Source of the DNA: Chitinophaga jiangningensis
GTDB taxonomy: Bacteria > Bacteroidota > Bacteroidia > Chitinophagales > Chitinophagaceae
DNA length: 64,000 nucleotides
Direction of reading: 5' to 3'
Assembly: GCF_900142605.1 (NCBI RefSeq)
Contig: NZ_FRBL01000004.1
Location: 372,001 to 436,000 of the forward strand
The notes below the pieces were generated by a model, which searched no databases, was not told the origin of the DNA, and saw only the letters and a program-made list of their open reading frames with translations. Both the position numbers and the translations under genes were made by a program. Shown piece after piece: positions 52,284 through 59,885 of the stretch. Within the stretch, counting starts at the first letter, position 1. Each line of letters begins with the position of its first letter.

Positions 52284-53804
52284 ATGAAATTCAATTTTAA
52301 ACGCAAGCAGCAACCGGTAATCACCAACCACGAAGGAGCAAAAGCATATGCCATGACTCCTGAGATGGAGCTTTACAGCACCGTGGTAACGGCTTCACTG
52401 AGCGATCAGTTCTACGAAGGCAGCACAGAGAAACTGGATCGTATCCGTTTGCTGATGACTAAAACCGATCCTGCATTTATTGCACGACTGGCAGTATATG
52501 CCCGTGAAAAAATGTACCTGCGAAGTGTACCAATGGTACTGGCGGTGGAACTGGCCAAACAGCATACTGGTGATGGTTTGGTAGGTAAAATGGTAGGTCG
52601 CGTGGTACAGCGCGCAGATGAGATAACAGAACTTCTGGCCTACTACACCCTGGCAAATGGCCGTACAGCAACCAAACAACTGCATAAGCTGAGCAAGCAG
52701 GTGCAGAAAGGACTGTCTGTTGCCTTCAACAAATTTGACGAATACCAGTTTGCAAAATATGACCGTAAAACTGCGATCACCCTGCGTGACGCCCTGTTTA
52801 TGGTGCACCCTAAAGCAAAAGATGAATCGCAGCAGTTGCTGTTCAATAAAATAGCAAAACAGGAGCTGGCCGTGCCTTATACCTGGGAAACTGAGCTGTC
52901 GGCCGCAGGGCAGTATAAATACGAATCGCCACTGGCCAAAGACCTCGCTTTCAAAGCCATCTGGGAACAGTTGATCGAAAGTGGTCAGCTGGGTTACATG
53001 GCCATGATGCGTAACCTGCGTAATATGTTGCAGGCAGATATCAGTGCAGCACATATACAAAAGGTATGTGACCTGTTGAGTGATGCGGATGCGGTAAAAC
53101 GTGCAAAACAACTGCCCTTCCGTTTCCTGGCGGCCTACCGCGAGTTACCAGTTCATGGTGCTGCCGCAAAAATCGGAGAAGCGCTGGAAAAAGCCTTGCA
53201 GGCAAGCATTCATAACATGAGAGGTTTTGATGGTAACACCAAAATCGTGATCGCCTGCGACGTTTCCGGGTCCATGCAGCAGCCGGTATCTGCGAAAAGC
53301 AAAGTACTGGCCTATGATATAGGACTGATGCTGGGTATGCTGTTGCAACATAAATGCGACAACGTTATTGCCGGTATGTTCGGAGATACGTGGAAAGTCA
53401 TCAACATGCCAGGTAAAAACATCCTGTCCAATGTGAAAGAATTCTACCAACGCGAAGGCGAAGTAGGATACAGCACTAACGGACACGAGGTGTTGCGCGA
53501 TCTGATCAAACGAGGATACAAAGCCGATAAGCTGATGTTCTTCTCTGACCTGCAAATGTGGAACTCCAATACAAATCGTACTGCTGACTCCTTCCGCCAG
53601 GCGTGGGCAGACTATAAAACAAAAGTGGCGCCGGACGCAAAATTGTACCTCTTCGATTTGCAGGGGTATGGTCAGGCACCACTGAACATCCTGGAAAACG
53701 ATGTATATCTGATTGCAGGATGGAGCGACAAAGTATTTGACGTGCTGGAAGCCCTTGAAAAAGGACAGGATGCATTGAGCAAAATACGTGAAGTGGCTTT
53801 GTAG
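52284..53804 (+). CDS. Ro60-like TROVE domain protein with VWA domain
   Basis: The 506-residue protein has an N-terminal TROVE ring of helical repeats (residues about 25-300: GSTEKLDRIRLLMTKTDPAFIARLAVYARE, MRNLRNMLQADIS). A C-terminal von Willebrand A domain has an intact metal site (D326-V-S328-G-S330 in CDVSGSMQQP). Ro60 proteins bind Y RNAs on the outside of the ring and pass misfolded RNA through the hole. In bacteria they work with PNPase or RNA ligases in RNA quality control. The Y-RNA-like array begins 33 bases after its stop with no terminator between, so they could be cotranscribed. Confidence 0.96.
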   Translation: MKFNFKRKQQPVITNHEGAKAYAMTPEMELYSTVVTASLSDQFYEGSTEKLDRIRLLMTKTDPAFIARLAVYAREKMYLRSVPMVLAVELAKQHTGDGLVGKMVGRVVQRADEITELLAYYTLANGRTATKQLHKLSKQVQKGLSVAFNKFDEYQFAKYDRKTAITLRDALFMVHPKAKDESQQLLFNKIAKQELAVPYTWETELSAAGQYKYESPLAKDLAFKAIWEQLIESGQLGYMAMMRNLRNMLQADISAAHIQKVCDLLSDADAVKRAKQLPFRFLAAYRELPVHGAAAKIGEALEKALQASIHNMRGFDGNTKIVIACDVSGSMQQPVSAKSKVLAYDIGLMLGMLLQHKCDNVIAGMFGDTWKVINMPGKNILSNVKEFYQREGEVGYSTNGHEVLRDLIKRGYKADKLMFFSDLQMWNSNTNRTADSFRQAWADYKTKVAPDAKLYLFDLQGYGQAPLNILENDVYLIAGWSDKVFDVLEALEKGQDALSKIREVAL

Positions 53805-53837
53805 TTGTCCGGTTTGTTGACCCTTATAAATATTTTG

Positions 53838-53980
53838 ATCATTGCAGGTGCCGTAGTTTCGGGATACTTCGTAGGGATCCGGCGGTTGCGGGTGCAAGTC
53901 CTGCTCATGTGCAAACATGGTAGCTCAATGTAGAGTACCGGAATGAAAAGCCCTGGAACGCCTTTTTGCCCTACAATGAT
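53838..53980 (+). ncRNA. Y-RNA-like RNA A (long, with tRNA mimic)
   Basis: 143 nt. Closing stem S1: 53838-53848 with 53970-53980 (one C-A mismatch). Core GGTGCCGTA then stem S2 GTTTCGGG (53856-53863) with CCTGGAAC (53952-53959), followed by TACTTC. Inside lies a permuted tRNA module. A split anticodon-like stem CCGG (53879-53882) pairs with CCGG (53938-53941). The T-arm is GCGGG-TGCAAGT-CCTGC (53888-53904). A mini acceptor hairpin CATGT-GCAA-ACATG, then TA, and the D-arm GCTC-AATGTA-GAGT follow. A weak -7 (TATTTTG, 53831-53837) precedes it. Confidence 0.9.
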
Positions 53981-53991
53981 TTTGAATGAAC

Positions 53992-54130
53992 TGGCCATTG
54001 GTGCCGTAGTTATGGGATACTTCGACGTGACCCCGGAGGTAGCAGGTGCAACTCCTGCCCGCTGTTGCGGAAGCTCAAGGAGTAGAGCACCGGAAATAGA
54101 AACCTGTAGCGACTTATTGCCCAGTGGCCA
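53992..54130 (+). ncRNA. Y-RNA-like RNA B (long, with tRNA mimic)
   Basis: 139 nt. S1: 53992-54001 with 54121-54130 (10 bp). Core GGTGCCGTA, S2 GTTATGGG (54009-54016) with CCTGTAGC (54103-54110), then TACTTC. The tRNA-like module has CCGG (54033-54036) with CCGG (54090-54093) and a 5-nt variable loop. The T-arm is GCAGG-TGCAACT-CCTGC (54042-54058), and the mini acceptor is CCGC-TGTT-GCGG (54059-54070). The D-arm is GCTC-AAGGAGTA-GAGC (54073-54088), followed by a single A at position 26. The D- and T-loops match tRNA consensus well. Confidence 0.93.
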
Positions 54131-54145
54131 ATCGTTAAAATACTT

Positions 54146-54234
54146 TTTGCAGTCGGTGCCGTCGTAAATGGTTACTCCGCCGCATACGCAGGATGGTGCC
54201 TGCGGACCTTTTACATTATTTGCCTGACTGCAAA
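54146..54234 (+). ncRNA. Y-RNA-like RNA C (short)
   Basis: 89 nt. S1: 54146-54156 with 54223-54234 (11 bp, one bulged T). Core GGTGCCGTC, S2 GTAAATGG (54164-54171) with CCTTTTAC (54207-54214), then TTACTCC. The apical part is a simple hairpin CGCAGG-ATGGTG-CCTGCG (54187-54204) with no tRNA mimic. The 3' internal loop is U-rich (ATTATTTG). Confidence 0.85.
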
Positions 54235-54249
54235 TTTTACTAAAAATAC

Positions 54250-54320
54250 CGGAAGGTGTCGTTATGATGGGTTACTTCTCTTTAAGAACATATACACTCA
54301 TCATTATTATTACCCTTCCG
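54250..54320 (+). ncRNA. Y-RNA-like RNA D (short)
   Basis: 71 nt. S1: CGGAAGG (54250-54256) with CCTTCCG (54314-54320). Core GGTGTCGTT, S2 ATGATGGG (54264-54271) with CTCATCAT (54297-54304), then TTACTTC and an unstructured A/T-rich apical loop. The internal loop on the 3' side is TATTATTA. It ends with TTTT. This is a minimal Ro-site RNA. Confidence 0.82.
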
Positions 54321-54331
54321 TTTTACCTTAT

Positions 54332-54470
54332 CAGGCTACCGGTGCCGTAGTATCGGGTTACTTCGTTCCAAGGCGGAACAGCAGGTTGGATTCCTTGCAC
54401 CCGAAAGGGTTAGTGTAAATGTTAACACGCCGCAGTAAAGTCCTGGTGCGATTTCTTGCCCGGTCGCCTG
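54332..54470 (+). ncRNA. Y-RNA-like RNA E (long, with tRNA mimic)
   Basis: 139 nt. S1: CAGGC-T-ACCGG (54332-54342) with CCGGT-C-GCCTG (54460-54470). Core GGTGCCGTA, S2 GTATCGGG (54350-54357) with CCTGGTGC (54442-54449), then TTACTTC. The tRNA-like module has split anticodon stem GCGG (54373-54376) with CCGC (54430-54433). The T-arm is GCAGG (54381-54385) with CTTGC (54394-54398), loop TTGGATTC. The mini acceptor is ACCC-GAAA-GGGT, then TA, then D-arm GTGT-AAATGTTA-ACAC and one G. It is diverged from A and B but keeps the fold. Confidence 0.88.
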
Positions 54471-54471
54471 T

Positions 54472-54543
54472 ATGGAGGTGTCGTTTTAATGAGTTACTTC
54501 TTTTAGGTAGAAACAAACACTCATTATAATTTTTACCCTCCAT
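54472..54543 (+). ncRNA. Y-RNA-like RNA F (short)
   Basis: 72 nt. S1: ATGGAGG (54472-54478) with CCTCCAT (54537-54543). Core GGTGTCGTT, S2 TAATGAG (54487-54493) with CTCATTA (54520-54526), then TTACTTC and an open A-rich apical loop. It begins one base after RNA E ends, so it cannot have a promoter of its own and must come from a shared precursor. Confidence 0.82.
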
Positions 54544-54645
54544 TTCAATTTTAGCTGAATCTACTATTAGGTTTTATCAATACACTATCAGGTTGATTGC
54601 TAAGTTTTTATTTACTTTGAAAACAATCACCTTGAATTCCAGTTA

Positions 54646-55230
54646 TTGATTAACGTAGCGGACGTCCACGATGAAACCGGCCTCCTGGCAGCATTACAGG
54701 CCGGCAATCAGGCAGCTTTTAAAGCGCTGTATGAAAAATATCACCATGCGCTGTACCGTAAAACCTTCCAATTACTACATTCCGCTTCCGAAACAGAAGA
54801 CATTATACAGGAGGCATTTATCACCCTCTGGGAAAAACGCCATGATATTGATACTGCCAGGCCTTTAGGGCCCTGGCTTTTCACGGTTACCTTCAACCGG
54901 GCCGTCAACCACCTGAAAAAACAACTGAGAGAAAAAAGTAAGGCAGCCGGCTTACAGCCCATGCCGGACCATGATTTTCTGGAAGTGGAAAAGCAGTGGG
55001 AGCTGCTGGAAGCCGCGGTGAGTCAGCTTTCTCCGCAGAAAAGGCGGGTATTTCAGCTGTGCAAAATGGAAGGCCGTACCTATGAGGAAGCCTCGCAGCT
55101 GATGGGCATCTCCCGTTACACCGTCAAAGAATATCTGGGGGAGGTGATGCATAACCTGAGGGAGTATGTCCGTAAGCATGTTAGCTACGATACCACCTTA
55201 CTGGTGCTGCTGCTACTCTCCTGCCTTTAA
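54646..55230 (+). CDS. ECF RNA polymerase sigma factor (FecI-like)
   Basis: The 194-residue protein has sigma region 2 (FKALYEKYHHALYRKTFQLL, SETEDIIQEAFITLWEKR) and region 4 (LSPQKRRVFQLCKMEGRTYEEASQLMG, ISRYTVKEYLGEVMHNLREYV). No ATG precedes region 2, so TTG 54646 is the likely start. The end is unusually hydrophobic (TTLLVLLLLSCL), a trait seen in some Bacteroidota ECF factors that might tether the protein to the membrane. It heads the sigma / anti-sigma / SusC / SusD unit and should transcribe it when released by FecR. Confidence 0.93.
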   Translation: MINVADVHDETGLLAALQAGNQAAFKALYEKYHHALYRKTFQLLHSASETEDIIQEAFITLWEKRHDIDTARPLGPWLFTVTFNRAVNHLKKQLREKSKAAGLQPMPDHDFLEVEKQWELLEAAVSQLSPQKRRVFQLCKMEGRTYEEASQLMGISRYTVKEYLGEVMHNLREYVRKHVSYDTTLLVLLLLSCL

Positions 55231-55303
55231 AATTTTTTCTCTCCCTACCCCCCCTTTTTTTATTACCCGTTGTATATAATAGTTAAAAAGGCACCAAGGC
55301 ATT

Positions 55304-56452
55304 TTGAAAAGCGATCAACAAAGATTAAAAGCACTCCTTTCCACTACGCAGCGTACTGCGGAAGACGAGGCATGGCTGCAGTCGTATCTCCAAAATACCG
55401 ATGCGGCCGAATTGCGGGAGCTGAGCCAGGAACTGTTTGAGCAGCACCTGGAGCAGCATCAGCCTTTGCCTGCTGTTACTACGGCACGTATGTGGGAGCA
55501 TATCAGGGAGAGAACTGAGCCAGCTAATGCCCCGGTGCGCCGTAACAGCAACATTTACTGGTGGGCAGCGGCGGCGGCGGCAGTGCTTGCAATAACAGCT
55601 TATCCCCTCCTGACACGCCAACACAAAAAGCCGGCCGCCATGGCACATATTATACAGCCGGCAGGAAATAAAGCGGTGCTAACGCTGGCGGATGGCTCCA
55701 AAGTAACGTTGAGCGATACCGGTAACCAGGTGATTAAAACCGGTAACCTTGCGATAGAACAACATGAGGGAGAACTACAGTATCGCAGCAAACAGGTGGA
55801 CCCCACCGCATTTAATGTGCTGGAAACTCCCCGTGGCGGCGTATTCCAGGTAACACTTCCGGATGGTACCCACGTTTGGCTCAACGCGGCCTCTTCCCTG
55901 AAGTATCCTGTAACGTTTACGGATAAACGTATGGTAACGCTTAACGGTCAGGCCTACTTCGAAATAGCACCGGATGCCAGGCATCCGTTTTTTGTACAGG
56001 TAGCCGATATGGAAGTGCAGGTACTCGGAACCAGCTTTGATGTAATGGCCTACAACGATGAGCAGCAGATACACACTACGCTGGTAAGCGGTGCAGTCAG
56101 GGTTTTACAGCATAATAATTCCACGTTGCTGCAACCCGGGCAGCAATCCCGTCTGGACCCTGCCACCGGCAACATCAGTGTGCTAGCCGCCAACGTAGAT
56201 CAGGTGCTGGCCTGGCGCAATGGAAAATTTGAACTCGAAAACACCGACCTGCCTGCTTTCCTGCGGCAGCTTGCCAGATGGTATGATATCGACATCCGCA
56301 TCAACGCATCCGCCACCGCAGTAGCAGCTAAAAAATTCGGTGGCCAGATTGGTCGCGATATGAACCTGCAGGACGTTATGAAAATACTGGAACTATACGA
56401 TATACAATGCAGGCTGGAAAACAGAACGCTTACTGTAGTATCCGTCCAATAA
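55304..56452 (+). CDS. FecR family anti-sigma factor
   Basis: Starts with TTG 55304 and has 382 residues. The N-terminal cytoplasmic part (about 1-75) binds the sigma factor. One membrane helix lies at about 85-103 (NIYWWAAAAAAVLAITAYPLL). The periplasmic FecR domain has LPDGTHVWLNAASSLKYPVTF and QVADMEVQVLGTSFDVMAYND. A C-terminal DUF4974 domain follows (FELENTDLPAFLRQLARWYDI, DVMKILELYDIQC). It receives the signal from the STN domain of the next gene's product. Confidence 0.95.
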   Translation: MKSDQQRLKALLSTTQRTAEDEAWLQSYLQNTDAAELRELSQELFEQHLEQHQPLPAVTTARMWEHIRERTEPANAPVRRNSNIYWWAAAAAAVLAITAYPLLTRQHKKPAAMAHIIQPAGNKAVLTLADGSKVTLSDTGNQVIKTGNLAIEQHEGELQYRSKQVDPTAFNVLETPRGGVFQVTLPDGTHVWLNAASSLKYPVTFTDKRMVTLNGQAYFEIAPDARHPFFVQVADMEVQVLGTSFDVMAYNDEQQIHTTLVSGAVRVLQHNNSTLLQPGQQSRLDPATGNISVLAANVDQVLAWRNGKFELENTDLPAFLRQLARWYDIDIRINASATAVAAKKFGGQIGRDMNLQDVMKILELYDIQCRLENRTLTVVSVQ

Positions 56453-56548
56453 TATAAGAACAACCAAAATCAATCGTACTGTTTATGAACATGCAATCAT
56501 TTTTCTAAAACAAATCAACTATAGTCTATAACTAAATTCCATTAGTGT

Positions 56549-59500
56549 ATGAATCCGTACCCTTGCAACGGAGCACCGCAAACTGCGGCGCCCACGGTAT
56601 TGCCATGCCTGTGCCAGCAATCGATTGCTGAGAAGCAGGGCAGTAAAAAACGATCAAAAATATTCAGGATTATGCGCATCACTTCACTCCTGTTGTTCCT
56701 GGGAATGATGAATATCTATGCAAACGGCATTGCCCAGCACATCACCATCAACGCAAAAAATGAACAGCTGAAAACCGTATTGAAAAAAATTGCGAAGCAG
56801 GCAGGCGTATACCTCGTGTATGAAGAGAAAGAACTCAGCACCATTGCACCTGTTTCACTGCAGGTAAAAGACGCTTCGCTTGCACAAGCCCTCGACCTCT
56901 GCCTCAAAGGCCAGCCGTTGGTGTATAACATCATCGATAAAACCCTGGTGGTAAAAAAGAAGGAGGTGCCGGCTGCTTCCAGCACTCCCATGGTGGCCCC
57001 TCCCCAGGAAAAAAATCTTAGAATTCTGGGCCGTGTGCTGGAAGCCAAAGATCCTCCCGGACCATTGGTAGGCGCATCTGTACAGGTAAAAGGCACTACC
57101 AAAGGTGCACACTCCGACGCAGATGGCGTATTTGAACTGCATGTACCGAAAGGCAGCACCCTGGTGGTATCTATGGTAGGTTATAAGCCGCAGGAATACG
57201 TGGTATACGATGAACAGGTGAACCTGATCTTCTCCCTGAAAGAAGACCTGAAAACACTTGACCAGGTGGTAGTAACGGGCTTTGGCACACAAAAAGTAAA
57301 AAATATTGCCAGTTCCGTAGCCACGGTGAATATGGACAATGTGAAAAACAAACCCATTGTGCAATTGTCGCAGGCCCTCCAAGGTGGCGCCACTGGGATA
57401 CAGGTATCACAAACTACCGGGTTGGTAGGAAGTGATCAGGCTAACATTCGTATCCGTGGGGTGGGCACACTCCTGAATGCCTCCCCACTGGTGCTGGTAG
57501 ACGGCGTACCTTTCGACATGAACAACCTCGATCCTAATACCGTTGAAAGCATTACCGTACTGAAAGATGCCGCTTCTGCCTCCATGTATGGAGCACGCGC
57601 AGCCAACGGTGTGATCATCATCACCACTAAACGTGGAGTTGCCGGTGTGCCTAATATCGAATACAATGGCTACTATGGTATTCAACGGCCGCAGTACATG
57701 CCCGACTTCGTAGATGCGGCCACGTGGATGCGCATGAACAACGAGGCCATGAAAAACTCCGGCGGCAACCCGATATATTCCGATTCCATCATTGCAGTAA
57801 CACAAAGCGGTATTGACCCGGTAAAAAATCCAAATACCAACTGGCCTGACCTTGTATTACGGAAGTCTATTCCCATTCAACAGCACTCCATCCTGGTTTC
57901 AGGAGGTAATACGGCTGCACGCTTCTCCCTCGCTATCAACCAAACTTTTCAGCAGGGACACGTAAAAAACTCTGATTATAGTCGCACTACCGTACGCGCT
58001 AACACCACGGTGGACCTGATGAAAAACTTTTTCATCTATATGGATTTGTTTGCCAGCCGTAGCCAGCAAAACCAGCCTTATGCCACCAACAGGCTCACCA
58101 CCGACATCTATCGCCGCATGTACACAGTACCACCTAACATCATTTCTAAATTCCCTACCCGTGCAGATAATCCGGGCTATACCTACTACGGTATTTATGG
58201 TGAAAGCTGGAACCCGGTGGCCATGCTGGAAAAAGGTGGTAAGTTGGGCAAAACGAGAGATGAGGCTTTACTCAACATCCGTCCTCAATGGAACATACTG
58301 CCGGGTCTGAGCCTGAAAGGACAAGCAAGTTATCGCGTTGCCTCCGGTATCGATAAGGCTGATCAGGAATCCTACATCTTCTTCGATTACTATACCAACC
58401 GCACCGCCGGCGTAAACTATCCTACCGTTAAATCGGCCACACTTACAGCAAGAGAGAGCTACCTTTATTTCGGCGGTAACCTGGATTACAACCACGATTT
58501 CGGTAAACACAATGTGAACGCTATCGCCGGCTATACACAGGAACTACGCACATACGAATCCTGGAAGGATGTAGCGTTACGCTCCTTTTTTGCCAAAGCA
58601 TTCTACACCTTCGATGATCGCTATCTCCTGGAAGCAGGACTTCGACGTGATGGCTCCTCCCTTTTTGGCGACGGCAAGAAATGGGGCATTTTCCCCTCTG
58701 TTGCTGCAGGCTGGAATATTGATAAAGAAAATTTCTTTAATGTCAATTTCATTGATGCCTGGAAAATACGCAGTTCCTGGGGCATACTGGGTAATAACAA
58801 CGTAGACCCTTATCTCTACCAAACCACTATCGACGCAGGTAATGGCACCGAAACAGTGATCGGTAATCCGAGTCTGAGCTGGGAAAAGGTAAAAGAGCTG
58901 AACGTTGGTACGGACATCCATTTTAAACCAGGCATTAGTATTACTGCTGAGTGGTATGATAAAACAACCACTGACATGATCATTACTCCTCAACCAAATT
59001 ATACTTCAGGAGTAGGTATCGGATCAGGTAACAATGGAGCACCGATAAACGTAGGAAGCGTAAGAAACCGCGGTGAGGAAATAAAAATTTCCTATCACAA
59101 AGTACTAGGCAAAGCGTTTATTTTCGATGCAGGTATTGGCTACAGTAAGAACAAAACCAAAATACTCCGGTTGGTAGGTAACGGCTTACCCATTATCAGC
59201 GGTAACACCATCATGTATGAAGGTGGTGCGCTCAAAGAATTCTATGGCTATGCTACCCAGGGATTATTGCAACAGGCAGATATCGATAATCCTAAAGTAA
59301 TGAAGCTGAACGGCCAGGCCGCGGGGGATGTACATTTCCTTAACGCAAACGGAGATACGATTATCAACAACCTGGACCGTGTGCCACTGGGTAATACAGA
59401 GCCTACAGATGTCTTTTTCTTCAACCTGGACCTGAGTTACAAAGGTTTTGATTTCAGAACTTTGTTATCGGGAGAATCCGGAGCTTCCCTGTTCTATTCC

Positions 59501-59875
59501 GGCAACCTCGCCATACCACTGAATATCGGCGGCGAGAGCGGCACACCACAAAAATCACAGTTGGATTACTGGACGCCTGAGCATACTACTGCTTCCAGAC
59601 CAAGACTGACACCTACACCAGGTACAAACGCTAACTTCTCTGATTTCTGGCGCGTAAACGGCCGGTTCCTGCGTGTCCGTTACATAGAACTGGGTTACAA
59701 TCTACCCCAACCAATTGCTAAAAAGATCAGGGCTAAAATGCTGCGTGTATACTTCAATGCGCAAAATGCATTCACTTTCTCAAAAGTTAAACTCTTTGAT
59801 CCGGAAAGTGGGGGCGACCAAAACACAGTTCCATTGCTGAAAGCATACACTTTTGGTCTTAATCTTAAATTCTAA
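56549..59875 (+). CDS. SusC/RagA TonB-linked transporter with STN signalling domain
   Basis: The 1108-residue protein starts at ATG 56549 with a long leader before the signal (FRIMRITSLLLFLGMMNIYA). Residues about 65-130 are an STN domain (NEQLKTVLKKIAKQAGVYLVY), which contacts the FecR periplasmic part. A carboxypeptidase-D-like domain (LRILGRVLEAKDPPGPLVGA) follows, then a plug (DGVPFDMNNLDPNTVESITVLKDAASASMYGARAANGVII) and the barrel ending AYTFGLNLKF. It both imports a glycan and reports its presence. The SusD gene follows with 10 bases between. Confidence 0.96.
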   Translation: MNPYPCNGAPQTAAPTVLPCLCQQSIAEKQGSKKRSKIFRIMRITSLLLFLGMMNIYANGIAQHITINAKNEQLKTVLKKIAKQAGVYLVYEEKELSTIAPVSLQVKDASLAQALDLCLKGQPLVYNIIDKTLVVKKKEVPAASSTPMVAPPQEKNLRILGRVLEAKDPPGPLVGASVQVKGTTKGAHSDADGVFELHVPKGSTLVVSMVGYKPQEYVVYDEQVNLIFSLKEDLKTLDQVVVTGFGTQKVKNIASSVATVNMDNVKNKPIVQLSQALQGGATGIQVSQTTGLVGSDQANIRIRGVGTLLNASPLVLVDGVPFDMNNLDPNTVESITVLKDAASASMYGARAANGVIIITTKRGVAGVPNIEYNGYYGIQRPQYMPDFVDAATWMRMNNEAMKNSGGNPIYSDSIIAVTQSGIDPVKNPNTNWPDLVLRKSIPIQQHSILVSGGNTAARFSLAINQTFQQGHVKNSDYSRTTVRANTTVDLMKNFFIYMDLFASRSQQNQPYATNRLTTDIYRRMYTVPPNIISKFPTRADNPGYTYYGIYGESWNPVAMLEKGGKLGKTRDEALLNIRPQWNILPGLSLKGQASYRVASGIDKADQESYIFFDYYTNRTAGVNYPTVKSATLTARESYLYFGGNLDYNHDFGKHNVNAIAGYTQELRTYESWKDVALRSFFAKAFYTFDDRYLLEAGLRRDGSSLFGDGKKWGIFPSVAAGWNIDKENFFNVNFIDAWKIRSSWGILGNNNVDPYLYQTTIDAGNGTETVIGNPSLSWEKVKELNVGTDIHFKPGISITAEWYDKTTTDMIITPQPNYTSGVGIGSGNNGAPINVGSVRNRGEEIKISYHKVLGKAFIFDAGIGYSKNKTKILRLVGNGLPIISGNTIMYEGGALKEFYGYATQGLLQQADIDNPKVMKLNGQAAGDVHFLNANGDTIINNLDRVPLGNTEPTDVFFFNLDLSYKGFDFRTLLSGESGASLFYSGNLAIPLNIGGESGTPQKSQLDYWTPEHTTASRPRLTPTPGTNANFSDFWRVNGRFLRVRYIELGYNLPQPIAKKIRAKMLRVYFNAQNAFTFSKVKLFDPESGGDQNTVPLLKAYTFGLNLKF

Positions 59876-59885
59876 AATCGGGAAC

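Noticed and set aside
53943..54167. Plus-strand open frame of 74 codons over unit B
   Set aside because: It crosses the conserved stems of the RNA array, has no recognisable protein features and arises by chance from structured RNA sequence.
54358..54543. Minus-strand open frame of 61 codons over units E and F
   Set aside because: It reads CKESNLLFRLGTK-like antisense of a tRNA T-arm, a well-known false protein over tRNA-like DNA. The RNA folds explain the region.
53838..54543. CRISPR array or riboswitch as an explanation for the repeated core
   Set aside because: Repeats are imperfect, spacing is irregular (86-155 bp), each unit has its own closing stem, and no cas genes or downstream metabolic leader gene fit.
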